DNA of 64,000 nt from Paenibacillus mucilaginosus 3016 (GTDB lineage Bacteria > Bacillota > Bacilli > Paenibacillales > NBRC-103111): contig NC_016935.1 in the NCBI RefSeq assembly GCF_000250655.1, forward strand, positions 4,854,001 through 4,918,000. Reading direction: 5' to 3'. The position numbers and the translations under genes are program-made. The notes below the pieces were generated by a model that worked only from the letters and a program-made list of their open reading frames with translations, searched no databases and was not told the DNA's origin. Below, piece by piece: positions 44,664 to 53,696 of this stretch. Each line of letters starts with the position of its first letter. Positions within the stretch are counted from its first letter, which is position 1.

Positions 44664-46768
44664 CCGCCCTCCTCCTCTCTGAACCGCAGGGCATTCTGCA
44701 GCACAAGCGCAATCACCCAGGACGGGTTCCACGTGTTGCTGTGTCCTCTGCCGTTCCAATTCGTCTGAAAAAATCCTTCCCCCTGCTCTCCCGCCCTGCT
44801 GAACCCATACTCTCCGGGCTGCGTGCAGATGCCCTGGCCCATGGCGCCGAAGGACATCCGGCCGATCCGCTCATAGTCGGGGCGGCCGGTCATGCGGCCG
44901 AACTTCCACAGCTCATAGGTCGGAAAATAGACGTCCAGATGATGGTTCTGCACACTGACCCCGGGCCAGCCGGCGGCCAGGAAGTTCTGATCCCGGAACG
45001 GCGTGCCGCGGTCATACACCGGATTCCAGTGAAACACGAAGGTGAGGATCCAGTCCGCTCCAATCTCCGCCCACTCCCGGTACTCGTCACGGCCGGTAAG
45101 GGTGTAGAGCTCATAGGCCGCGAGGAAAAAGTACATGCCCGCTTCCTTGTCCTCGCACCTCGCATCCAGCGTGGAGCGGGCAAACGGACGGTCGAACGAG
45201 GCCGCATGCGCCTCATAATAGCTTCGCAGGCCGGCTTCCGCAGCAATCAGATCGGCGGCGTCTCCGCCTACGCGGTAGGCTTTGGCCAGGGCGATCGTGC
45301 AGGGCAGGCCCGCGGCCGTAACCATGCTGTCGGCCGGGGTGCCGTCCGTCCGCCAGGCGGCCGGATAGACGCCCGACGGCAGCCTGCTGCGCCGGAACCA
45401 GTCCGCCGCTTCGCAGACCGCCTCCGTCCAGCCGGCCGGGATCTCCCGGCCATGACCCCGAAGCAGCAGCGCCAGATCGGCCAGGTCGGCGATCGTCTCG
45501 CCCAGGGCGCGGCTCGGAACCACCTCTTCGCCGTTCCAGCGGAAGTGGTCCCACCGCCCTTCGGCGAGGTCGTACATGCCGCGCCTCAGTCCCGGCACCT
45601 CTGTCCGGCTGCCGTGCAGGTAGAAATCCGCCGCCTGCACAGCCTTGGTGATGCGTTGCTCTTCCCCGCGGCGAAGGCCGAGCGTCAGATCGCACCAGGC
45701 CAGCTTCAGGCCCTGACCCGTCCAGCCGTACATGAAGTGCGGCGGATGCTTGGGCGCCCGGCCGGGAACGGCCTCCGGAGCGAATTTGACGTAGCCGGCT
45801 TCCCCGCGCCCGCCGCTTCTCCAGCGGCCGTCGAGCGCGTTCGTCTTCAGGCGGACGATCTCTTCTGTTGACAGCGGTTCCGCCCCGTGCGGGTCATACA
45901 GATGAAGCGCCTGCCGGACCATTTCCCGGAAGCCGCGCCCCGGACGAACCCCTTCGCTCCAATCGAGCGCATAGTCTTTCGCCAGCGTCTCCCCGGGAGC
46001 CAGGTTCTGATAACCGCCGCGCCAGCTGTCCGTGCGGCTTTTGGCCGTACAGACCACATCTTTCTCTCCATTGAACATCACGACGCCGCTCAGGGCGGCG
46101 GCCACGATGCCGTTCTCTTCTTCTATCGCTCCCAGCGATCCGTAGCGTACGGTCCCCTCCTCCGTTTCCGAACAGGAAGGGATCGAGAACAGCGTGAAGC
46201 AGTAAGAGGTTCCCACGGATTCCAAGCCCTCCTGCCACTCGACATTCACCCCGGGAATCGGCAGCCTGTGCTCTTCGCAGATCACTCCCCGCCCGGGCCC
46301 CCTGCCCAGCTTGGGCACGATCCGCTGGGGATCGGAGGAAGGGTTGTCATTGTAGAGCATGTGAGGAATCGTCACTTTGCTCTGTTCTCCCTTCGGCAGA
46401 GGGAGCAGCAGGCCCAGCGCCGCATCCGGCAGTGTCCGCGCGGAGATGTTCGTCCACGAAACCTGAAGCCGGAGCAGCGATTGATCATCGTAGGTGAGCT
46501 CCAGCTTGATGCGGAGCAACCCGTTCACCACGGCGCTGATCCGGAGGCCGGGCTCCTCCCCGGAACTGCAGACATACACATCCTCCAGGGAGACGGCGGC
46601 GGTTTGCCAGGGCGTGCCTTCGGAGAAGGTCAGCAGCCGCTCCAGCGGCTCATCGAGGAGCCACGCTTCTTCGCCCCCTCCGCGCAGGCCGAGGCGCAGT
46701 CTGCATCCAGCGGCATCAACCCCCGCTTCGGCTAGCTTTCGTCCGTCCCGGCTGACGATGGCATGCAC
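44660..46768 (-). CDS. Unrecognised protein, beta domain plus (alpha/alpha)6-like domain
   Basis: About 702 residues. Two in-frame GTG starts are possible: 46777, nearly abutting GGAG, and 46768 at better spacing, so the latter is used. Either start overlaps the preceding GH2 gene by 37-46 bp. The first 280 residues look beta-rich (LRISAVVNGLLRIKLELTYDDQSLLRLQVSW). From about 310 the protein looks helical, with paired aromatic-rich motifs (PHFMYGWTGQGLKLAWCDLTLG, AGMYFFLAAYELYTLTGRDEYREWAEIGADWIL, NHHLDVYFPTYELWKFG, NTWNPSWVIALVLQNALR) as in six-hairpin glycosidases and lyases. I do not recognise the family. No signal peptide. Context suggests a cytoplasmic enzyme on uronate- or rhamnose-containing oligosaccharides. 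Confidence 0.65.
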   Translation of the reverse strand: MHAIVSRDGRKLAEAGVDAAGCRLRLGLRGGGEEAWLLDEPLERLLTFSEGTPWQTAAVSLEDVYVCSSGEEPGLRISAVVNGLLRIKLELTYDDQSLLRLQVSWTNISARTLPDAALGLLLPLPKGEQSKVTIPHMLYNDNPSSDPQRIVPKLGRGPGRGVICEEHRLPIPGVNVEWQEGLESVGTSYCFTLFSIPSCSETEEGTVRYGSLGAIEEENGIVAAALSGVVMFNGEKDVVCTAKSRTDSWRGGYQNLAPGETLAKDYALDWSEGVRPGRGFREMVRQALHLYDPHGAEPLSTEEIVRLKTNALDGRWRSGGRGEAGYVKFAPEAVPGRAPKHPPHFMYGWTGQGLKLAWCDLTLGLRRGEEQRITKAVQAADFYLHGSRTEVPGLRRGMYDLAEGRWDHFRWNGEEVVPSRALGETIADLADLALLLRGHGREIPAGWTEAVCEAADWFRRSRLPSGVYPAAWRTDGTPADSMVTAAGLPCTIALAKAYRVGGDAADLIAAEAGLRSYYEAHAASFDRPFARSTLDARCEDKEAGMYFFLAAYELYTLTGRDEYREWAEIGADWILTFVFHWNPVYDRGTPFRDQNFLAAGWPGVSVQNHHLDVYFPTYELWKFGRMTGRPDYERIGRMSFGAMGQGICTQPGEYGFSRAGEQGEGFFQTNWNGRGHSNTWNPSWVIALVLQNALRFREEEGG

Positions 46769-49700
46769 GGCGCGCACTCTCCTTTCCTGCCCAGCAGCGA
46801 GATCAGCAGACGGTCCAGGGTCGGATTGCAGCCGGCCCGTCCGGCGAGCGGCATGCAGATCAGGTACAAGCGTCCCTGACCAAGCCGCTTCACTCCGGCT
46901 ACCGGTAGCCTGCGCTTGCCGTCCCGCTCTCCCTCCGAACGGTAGCTCCAGAGAATGGGCTCGATGCCCTCTCCCTCAAGCCAGCAGCCGGCGATCCCGT
47001 CCAGCCGGTCCTGTGTGAGGTTATAAAAGTAAGCGAAGTCATCCGCCTTCATCCACCCGAGTGCTTCTTCATCGGCAGCAGGACTGCAGGCGAGCGTGTA
47101 TACCTCGCGGAGCTTCACGGCCCGTACGGACGAGTTCCCCAGGTCCCATTCCGATTTGTCCGCCCCGCCGGACAGCACCAGCACCGCGGTTCCCCCGGCC
47201 TTCACCTTATTCAGGATTCCGGTCCGGTTCTCCGTATACGCCTCGTGGGAGGTGACGAGCAGCGGTCCGTCCGGCAGCTCTGCCCCGGCGGGCGGTTCCG
47301 CCGGTAGGTCAAGCAGCGTGCACAGCATCCGTGCGCCGCTGTCGGCAGCGATCACCTTGGCCGGCTTCGGGATCGCCGCAGACGACCTGGCGAACGCTTC
47401 GAAGCTGAAGCGCTCGAGAGCCAGCCGCCGGCCCTGTGCATCCAGCAGGCAGGCATCCACATACATCGCCCTGCGGTCCTCGGTCTGCGGGACGGTCACC
47501 CGGATCGTTCCCGCATACCCGGCCGCTGCCGCCTGCACGCCTGCTTTGGTCTCATAATGCGCGTAATCCCCGTCGTCATCCCGCAGCGTAGCGAGGATCC
47601 GGCAGCCTTCCAGCTCCTCCGGCGCATCGTTCAGCAGCCAGGCTTCGATCTCCAGCGTTTCTCCCTCATACGCCTTCCAGCGGTCACAGCGCAGGCTCAC
47701 GCGGCTTGGCTCCAGGCTGTCTTTGTAAGTAAAAAAGGCAGGCTTCGGTACACGATCCACGCCGACAAGCGCTTTCATCCAGCCGGAGGGCCAAGCGTCG
47801 ATGAGCAGGTGAATCGCCGTCGACACGACCCGGTCGGCTCTCCGCCGCCAGGCATCGGTCATCAGCCGCGCCGCCAGGGCCTGATGCTTCTGGCTGGCTT
47901 CGATCCACTCCCCCACGGTCTCCTGCTCGGGATACCAGTCCCCGTGCAGGGAATATGACTGGGCACCATGAATGCGGTTTGGAAACCAGCGCTCCTTCTC
48001 CGAAGCCGGGAGCCATTCCGCAGGGTACTTGGCCTGCATGAGCTCGAGGCGGTCCAGCCCTTCGGTCCCGTATTCTCCGCAGCCCGCCTTCCAGCCGTCG
48101 CGGATCGCCGGAAGATAGCCCTTATACATTTTGCCGACGGAGATGCCGTTGTTCGTGTACCACATGTTGTAGCAGTGAAAATCCGGCAGCCCTTCCCGGG
48201 TGGGCGGGTTGTAATCGCCGTCGGCGTTCTTCACGACCCGGTCGGGATTCTCCACATAGATCGCCTGCCGTGAGGCGACGAAGAACGCTTCGAGCTCGCT
48301 GCGGTGCAGATGCCGGTGGCCTTTGCGGCGCTTCTCCGTCCGGGAGGGCTCGTTGATCAGGGAGACCATGACCGACGAAGGATGGCTTCGGATCAGCCGC
48401 TCCATCTCCGCCGCCTGGCGTACGCCTTCGACGAACTGGCTCCGTCGGATGAAGCCGAAGGTGGGCAGATCGCACTGGTGCATCATGCCGAGCATGTCGA
48501 AGTGATCGTAGATCTCTTCCTGCACCGGGCGCTGTGTGATCCGGTAGAAGTTCAGGTTCGCCAGCTTCGCGATCAGAATATCGTCGATGAGCTGTTCGTA
48601 ATCCCCCGTCATGACACACTGCTGCAGGTGCCCCATCTCGTTGGCGCCCCGCAGGATCACCGGCCGGTTATTGAGGTACAGGGTCCCTTTGACCGGTCCG
48701 CTTTCGTCCATATGGAACTTCCGCATGCCGAATGTACGGTCAAAGCTGTCTCTCGGGCTGCCGTCCTCCATCAGCTCGACTCGGGCTGTGTACAGGTAAG
48801 GCGCCTCCGGCCGCCAGAGGTTGAAGGACGGGAAGTCAACCTTGTACCGGTAATAATTCAGCCCCGGTCCCGCATAGGCCACCGGGAAGGTCATGGGGCC
48901 GAGTACCGCGCCTTCAAAATTCTTCGGCATGATCTGCAGCTGCAGGCCGAAGTCCTCCTTGAGCCCGTTCTCCGTCTGGAACACGTCGATCCATACTTCG
49001 ACGAAGCCCCCGTCGATGTCCGGACGGACAAACACGTCCTGCACGAACAGCGCCGGCCGCTCCTCCAGATAGACCTGGTTGTAGATCCCGGCCCCCGGCG
49101 GACAATGGTTCCACCCGCTGTACGGATCGTCCCAGCCCGGCCCGGTGGCCGCATACATCTTGTCGCCGTCCAGCTTCGAGCCGCCGACCCCCATCATCGG
49201 GTAGTCGTTATGAACCTCCACCACCAGCGTATTGCTCGTCTGCAGATAATCGGTCACATCGAACTCGAACGGGGCGAAGAAGCCCTCATGGCTGCCGATG
49301 CATTTGCGGTTCAGGTATACCACCGTCTTGTAATCGACTCCCTTGAAGACGAGGTACACCCTCTTCCCCGCGGGAACCGGTGCGTGGTTAAATTCCGTGC
49401 GGTAGAACCCCGTCCACCGGCCCTTCGCCCCTGTCGGTCCGCGGAAATCGGGCACCGTGACGGACTCCCAGTCTCCGGCGCCTTCGAGGACCCGGTTGAA
49501 ATCGGCGTCCTCCGCCGTCTGATACCGGAACTGGAACTGCCTGCAGCTCTGTCTGCTTCGATGCAGCCGCGGAGGCGGGATCAGATTGCGCATGAACGGA
49601 CGATAGGCCTCGCGAAGGCGCTTCAGCTCTTCACGGAAAGCGTGCAGCCGGGCCTCGTACGGCGGCTGCCCGCCATGGGGAGCCGCTTCCGCGGACGGGT

Positions 49701-49821
49701 AAAAAAAGCTTTTGTCATAGGCAGGGGGAGGAAGCTCGCTCATTCCGTCCCGGCTGCCGGGATGCTCGCGGAAGGCAATCTCCGCGAACGCATCCCCGTG
49801 TGGTGCAGGCTGCACGCTCAT
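46732..49821 (-). CDS. GH2-family beta-glycosidase
   Basis: Protein of about 1029 residues from ATG 49821, 14 bp after the upstream stop. GH2 organisation: sugar-binding jelly-roll (about 80-230; VYLVFKGVDYKTVVYLNRKCIGSHEGFFAPFEFDVTDYL), Ig-like domain, then a TIM barrel with GTLYLNNRPVILRGANEMGHL, MVSLINEPSR (acid/base Glu, about 448) and AGCGEYGTEGLD (nucleophile Glu, about 560). The C-terminal part (about 670-1000) is beta-rich and ends in an amidotransferase-like segment. No signal peptide. Galactosidase, glucuronidase or mannosidase activity cannot be separated from sequence alone. Confidence 0.9.
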   Translation of the reverse strand: MSVQPAPHGDAFAEIAFREHPGSRDGMSELPPPAYDKSFFYPSAEAAPHGGQPPYEARLHAFREELKRLREAYRPFMRNLIPPPRLHRSRQSCRQFQFRYQTAEDADFNRVLEGAGDWESVTVPDFRGPTGAKGRWTGFYRTEFNHAPVPAGKRVYLVFKGVDYKTVVYLNRKCIGSHEGFFAPFEFDVTDYLQTSNTLVVEVHNDYPMMGVGGSKLDGDKMYAATGPGWDDPYSGWNHCPPGAGIYNQVYLEERPALFVQDVFVRPDIDGGFVEVWIDVFQTENGLKEDFGLQLQIMPKNFEGAVLGPMTFPVAYAGPGLNYYRYKVDFPSFNLWRPEAPYLYTARVELMEDGSPRDSFDRTFGMRKFHMDESGPVKGTLYLNNRPVILRGANEMGHLQQCVMTGDYEQLIDDILIAKLANLNFYRITQRPVQEEIYDHFDMLGMMHQCDLPTFGFIRRSQFVEGVRQAAEMERLIRSHPSSVMVSLINEPSRTEKRRKGHRHLHRSELEAFFVASRQAIYVENPDRVVKNADGDYNPPTREGLPDFHCYNMWYTNNGISVGKMYKGYLPAIRDGWKAGCGEYGTEGLDRLELMQAKYPAEWLPASEKERWFPNRIHGAQSYSLHGDWYPEQETVGEWIEASQKHQALAARLMTDAWRRRADRVVSTAIHLLIDAWPSGWMKALVGVDRVPKPAFFTYKDSLEPSRVSLRCDRWKAYEGETLEIEAWLLNDAPEELEGCRILATLRDDDGDYAHYETKAGVQAAAAGYAGTIRVTVPQTEDRRAMYVDACLLDAQGRRLALERFSFEAFARSSAAIPKPAKVIAADSGARMLCTLLDLPAEPPAGAELPDGPLLVTSHEAYTENRTGILNKVKAGGTAVLVLSGGADKSEWDLGNSSVRAVKLREVYTLACSPAADEEALGWMKADDFAYFYNLTQDRLDGIAGCWLEGEGIEPILWSYRSEGERDGKRRLPVAGVKRLGQGRLYLICMPLAGRAGCNPTLDRLLISLLGRKGECAPCMPSSAGTDES

Positions 49822-49835
49822 CAATCTCACTCCCG

Positions 49836-51482
49836 TCACTTCCCTGCTATGTCAAACTCCAGCCGGGTTCCTTCCGTATTCTTTGCCGTGATTCTCACTT
49901 CCGACGTACCGAACCGCTGTGTCCAGCACCCCGGCTCACCCAGGTGGGGCTCCACGGCTTCCCTTACTCCCTCTTCCAAAAAGTGGTCCGTCACGATCCA
50001 CCGGCCCGCTCCTCTGCGGCCGCTGGCCGTAAGCTCCGCAGGGCAGTCCGCCGGCAGCAGCCAGCGGGCGATCACTACGGTAGCTCCTTCTTCCGCACGG
50101 ACAGCGATTGCCCGGAAGGTCTCCGGCGAGAGGGAGCTGCCTCCGGCCAGGATCAGACCGGGCTGCCCCAGGGTCTGAGCGGTGACCTTCTCATCGAACA
50201 CGAGCACGCTCCGTGCCGGATAGAACAGCCCGTGGACAGGTTCGCCGCCGATCACGCGGCCCTTCTCCAGCGGAAAGGCCTCAGGGGCCGTTGTCCGCTT
50301 CAGCTCATGCCGCGGGAATTCGTAGCCCGGGATGTGCATGCAGCTGCCGTGGGAAGGAATGGTTCCCCGGCTCAGCAGATGCCAGATGTGGAACACACTT
50401 TGCTGCGCTTCCCCGGAGACGAATGTCCGGCTGCCGAAGGACCGTTCGTTCTGTCCGTAGTTCGCGTCATCCGAGTGGATCACCGCAATGTCGGCCTCCG
50501 CCCGGGTGTGGTTCCAGGACAGCGGATGGGCGGGAACGAACGAGCGCGTGAACTGCTCCCACACTTCGCCGAATTCCGTCCGCCGGAAGCCCTGCGGCGT
50601 GTGCCGCAGCAGGATGTCCACGTTCTCGACGAACAGGTGGCTCGGTCCCATCAGGTAGCCCACCTTCAGCGCGGATTCGAATTCCTCCGGCGAGTGCCCG
50701 GGGAATCCGGGATAGCGGGTGAACCACGCTCCCGCGTCGGGACCCCACAGGTCGGCGCAGATCCAGAGGGAGCGGCCGTACTGCTTGGCGGCTCCGAGAG
50801 CTGTCGCCAGCTGGAGCGACTGGAACGATTCCTTCATGATCTTGGGGCATACGTCCATGCCTGCCCTGGCGAAGGTGTGGAACATCACCGGGAAGACGTG
50901 CTCGCTGATCAGCGGCAGGGAGGCATCCGGTTTTCCTGCCTGTTCCAGCAGGTGCTGTACCCGGCGGCCTCTGGCATCGACTGCCTCTTCGACCGTCCGG
51001 CGGGCGGAGTCCAGGTCCACGCCGTCGACGGAGCCCCAATGCGGGAACCAGCCATCCTTGCGGTATTGGGCGGCGTTGATCTGCAGGTGCTCCGGCTCGT
51101 CGTAGAGCAGCCCGATGCACCGGCCTGACCGCACAGCCTGCTCTACGGCCGCGTCCGTCACGTCGTAACGGTTCGTGCCTTCCACCCAGGGCCCGTTGAT
51201 GTTACCGTATTCGTTGCCGAGGCACACATCCAGTCCCGCTTCTTCCGCGTCCGCCAGCAGCTGCGGAACTTCCCCCGCGTCCGGCATCACGTGATGGACA
51301 TAGAATTCGGCTCCCAGCTCCGACAGCGCCTTCATAAAGTGCTTCGGCTCCGGCCTCGGGTCCTGGGAAGGAACGAGGCTTCCGGTTCCTGTCCGCATGA
51401 TCTCTTCCGATGCCTCGGCCGCCCAAGGATCCGGCCAGCCCACAACCGGACCCTGAATGCCCAGTCTCGGTTTATGCTCCAT
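49836..51482 (-). CDS. Unrecognised TIM-barrel-like protein of the glycan operon
   Basis: Protein of 548 residues from ATG 51482, overlapping the upstream isomerase gene by 11 bp. It begins KPRLGIQGPVVGWPDPWA and contains AEFYVHHVMPDAGEVPQLLADAEEAGLDVCLGNEYGN, RSGRCIGLLYDEPEHLQIN, SLWICADLWGPDAGAWFTRYPG and LMGPSHLFVENVDILLR. These look like successive barrel strands with acidic residues at their ends (GNEYG, YDEPEH, VENVD). A C-terminal beta part starts around 420. The pattern is like a clan-A glycosidase with an amidotransferase-like segment (GLILAGGSSLSPE). I cannot name a family. Confidence 0.68.
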   Translation of the reverse strand: MEHKPRLGIQGPVVGWPDPWAAEASEEIMRTGTGSLVPSQDPRPEPKHFMKALSELGAEFYVHHVMPDAGEVPQLLADAEEAGLDVCLGNEYGNINGPWVEGTNRYDVTDAAVEQAVRSGRCIGLLYDEPEHLQINAAQYRKDGWFPHWGSVDGVDLDSARRTVEEAVDARGRRVQHLLEQAGKPDASLPLISEHVFPVMFHTFARAGMDVCPKIMKESFQSLQLATALGAAKQYGRSLWICADLWGPDAGAWFTRYPGFPGHSPEEFESALKVGYLMGPSHLFVENVDILLRHTPQGFRRTEFGEVWEQFTRSFVPAHPLSWNHTRAEADIAVIHSDDANYGQNERSFGSRTFVSGEAQQSVFHIWHLLSRGTIPSHGSCMHIPGYEFPRHELKRTTAPEAFPLEKGRVIGGEPVHGLFYPARSVLVFDEKVTAQTLGQPGLILAGGSSLSPETFRAIAVRAEEGATVVIARWLLPADCPAELTASGRRGAGRWIVTDHFLEEGVREAVEPHLGEPGCWTQRFGTSEVRITAKNTEGTRLEFDIAGK

Positions 51483-52362
51483 GGCGGGCCGTCCCTTCTC
51501 CGGCCGGCTGCCCCCGCCCCGTGCCTGCCTTGAAGGCTGCGGCGATCCGTTCGAGGCATTCTCCCACCTCTTCGGGCTTCGCATGCTCCAGGATCAGGGG
51601 AACTTCGGGCAGCCGCCGGGCCAGCAGTTCGGCGTAGAGCGGCCAGTCCGCCTGTCCCGTACCCACCCGCGGCGTCGTGAACGTGCCGTCCTCGGCGTAC
51701 AGGGCATCTTTGGCATGCGCCATCGGGCAGGCGGGCCCAACCGCATCGAACAGCTCCGTCATGGCTTCGCGCTGGCGCAGCAGGTCATCCTGCGTCAGAT
51801 AATTGAACGGGTCCATCACGATCTCAAGCCCTTCGGACCCGAGCTCCTGCGTCAGCTGTACCGCCTGCCGGGGGCTGCCGAGCACATTGTTCACGAAGCC
51901 TTCGATGATGAGCACCGCCCCATTTTCCACCGCACGGTCTCTCAGCCTTCCGATCGTCCCCACGAGCTGTTCCCAGGCCTCCGCCGTGCGGTTCTCCGGG
52001 CAGTCCCGCCACGAATTGGTCGGATGCAGGCTGCCGGTCTCCGTCAGAATATACCTTGTTCCGTAGTGGGGACATAGGTCGATCATCTTCTCGAGCTGGC
52101 GGAGCTTCTGCTCCCGCTTGGCCGGGTCGGGCAGCATCAGGTTGGTATAACCGGACAAGCCGATGACCGCGATCCCGCCTTCCTCGAACAGAGCCCGCAG
52201 TCGCTGGGCACGTACCGGGGACAAGGGCTCCTCATCCATCACGCCGAGCTTCTGCCTCGGATCGAGCTGGATGTACCGGAGTCCGTGTTTCTTGGCCTCC
52301 CGCAGCATTTCCTCCGCCGACAGGCCCATATAGATGTAGCTCATAAAACCGAGCGGGTTCAT
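51472..52362 (-). CDS. Sugar phosphate isomerase/epimerase (xylose isomerase-like TIM barrel)
   Basis: Protein of 296 residues from ATG 52362, overlapping the oxidoreductase stop by 4 bp. AP-endonuclease-2-type barrel signs: GLRYIQLDPRQ, VIGLSGYTNLMLPD, TRYILTETGS, VLIIEGFVNNVLGSP (a Glu ligand), LEIVMDPFNYL (an Asp ligand), MAHAKDALY (a His ligand) and VPLILEHAKPEEV (a Glu ligand). These four ligand positions match the metal site of this family. It probably interconverts keto- and aldo-sugars together with the adjacent Gfo/Idh/MocA oxidoreductase. Confidence 0.88.
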   Translation of the reverse strand: MNPLGFMSYIYMGLSAEEMLREAKKHGLRYIQLDPRQKLGVMDEEPLSPVRAQRLRALFEEGGIAVIGLSGYTNLMLPDPAKREQKLRQLEKMIDLCPHYGTRYILTETGSLHPTNSWRDCPENRTAEAWEQLVGTIGRLRDRAVENGAVLIIEGFVNNVLGSPRQAVQLTQELGSEGLEIVMDPFNYLTQDDLLRQREAMTELFDAVGPACPMAHAKDALYAEDGTFTTPRVGTGQADWPLYAELLARRLPEVPLILEHAKPEEVGECLERIAAAFKAGTGRGQPAGEGTARHGA

Positions 52363-53453
52363 GCCGTCACCGTCCTTCCGAGGATCTCGGACCGTTCGAC
52401 GACCCGGCCCTCCTTGCTCGAGACGACCATAGCCGCCGTCAGGGCAACGGTCTGCAGATTGTCCCGGGCCGTTACCGGCGGGGCCTGGCCCTCCGAGACC
52501 GCGTTGATGAAGGCGATCATCGACCCGGCGAAGGCATCCGGGAACCACGAGCCTTTGAGCTTGATTTCGTGGATGACATTCTTGTGCTTGTTCAGTGCCA
52601 TGTACAAGGTATCCTGCGTGCACCAGAGGCTGCCTTCCGTCCCGTCGATCCACCACGTATGGCTGTGCGAACGGCTGGCCTTGACGATATTGTTAAACTG
52701 CAGCGAAGCCATCAGGGGACTTCTTCCCCCTGCCGCCCCGAATTCCACGTTCGCCGAATAGATCAGCGGATCGACCGCATTCTGGCCGGGCAGCATGGCT
52801 GTCGTGCAGTGCACCCGGGACCATTCCTCGGATGAGGGGTTAAAGTGCCGGCAGAGATCGATATAATGCACGCCGTGGTCGACGATATTGAAGTCCTTCA
52901 TGGTCGTCCACCACCGGCCGGCCTGATCCTGGAACGAACGGAGCACATGTTGCAGGCTGTACACCTCTCCGATGAGATCCTGCTCCAGCACCGCCTTCAT
53001 CGCTTTGTGGGCCGGCGCCCAGCGGGCCTGCTGGTTCACGCCGAGCACGATCCCGAGCCGCTCCGCTTCCTCTGCCAGCAGCAGTGCGTGCTTCGGCTCC
53101 AATGCCAGCGGCTTCTGGCACAGAACCGGCCTTGGCGCTTCGGCGATCAGCCGCAGCACCTGCAGTCTCGGCTCCGGATGGATGGCGAGATCGATGATCC
53201 CCACATCCTCGCGTTCCAGAAGCTTCCTTACGTCGGTCGTCCAGAACGGGATGCCGAACGCTTCGGCGGTGGCGCGCGCCGCTTCCTCATTGACGTCACA
53301 GCAGGCGACGACCTGCAGGCCGTACTTGCGGTACGCGGGCAGATGCGCCGTATTGGCGATGCTTCCGCAGCCGATGATGCCGATTCCGTATGGTTTCCCG
53401 TCTGCTGTCTTCAGCTTACCGGGTGCATAATGTTCAGGTCTGATGAATTCCAT
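52359..53453 (-). CDS. Gfo/Idh/MocA family oxidoreductase
   Basis: Protein of 364 residues from ATG 53453, with GAGAGGTGAG upstream. Rossmann motif GIGIIGCGSIANTAHLPAY at about 23, QVVACCDVN, then CQKPLALEP (a Q-K-P variant of the family E-K-P motif) and NIVDHGVHYIDLCRHF (catalytic D-x-G-x-H-x2-D region). It is the first gene of the long leftward operon, directly coupled to the isomerase. Oxidoreductase-isomerase pairs act in catabolism of uncommon sugars or inositols. Confidence 0.9.
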   Translation of the reverse strand: MEFIRPEHYAPGKLKTADGKPYGIGIIGCGSIANTAHLPAYRKYGLQVVACCDVNEEAARATAEAFGIPFWTTDVRKLLEREDVGIIDLAIHPEPRLQVLRLIAEAPRPVLCQKPLALEPKHALLLAEEAERLGIVLGVNQQARWAPAHKAMKAVLEQDLIGEVYSLQHVLRSFQDQAGRWWTTMKDFNIVDHGVHYIDLCRHFNPSSEEWSRVHCTTAMLPGQNAVDPLIYSANVEFGAAGGRSPLMASLQFNNIVKASRSHSHTWWIDGTEGSLWCTQDTLYMALNKHKNVIHEIKLKGSWFPDAFAGSMIAFINAVSEGQAPPVTARDNLQTVALTAAMVVSSKEGRVVERSEILGRTVTA

Positions 53454-53497
53454 AAGCTCACCTCTCTGCATCTAACAATACACCGTTCCGCGAAAGG

Positions 53498-53514
53498 GGT
53501 TATAGGCGATTTCT
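53498..53514 (-). promoter_or_regulatory. CCTATA-type motif before the glycan operon
   Basis: AAATCGCCTATAACCCC on the coding strand, about 50 bp upstream of ATG 53453. It shares the ATC-x-CCTATA core with the operons starting at 17109, 23011 and 31349, but is closer to the gene and lacks a CGCTTAC partner. It could overlap the core promoter. Confidence 0.35.
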
Positions 53515-53696
53515 GCTTAGATTGGGGAGCATTCGTGCACCTGCGCTGGCGAGCGCGTGCAGGGCTTGGGGAATGGGGTGGATACGTTAGTAAATCGGAC
53601 ATCTCCGTGCTCGGTTCGAAGCCATCCGGAGCCATGAACTTGCTGGACAGGACAGTCTGCGAAGGAAGAAAGACTGCTGCTGAAGTCCATGACGAT

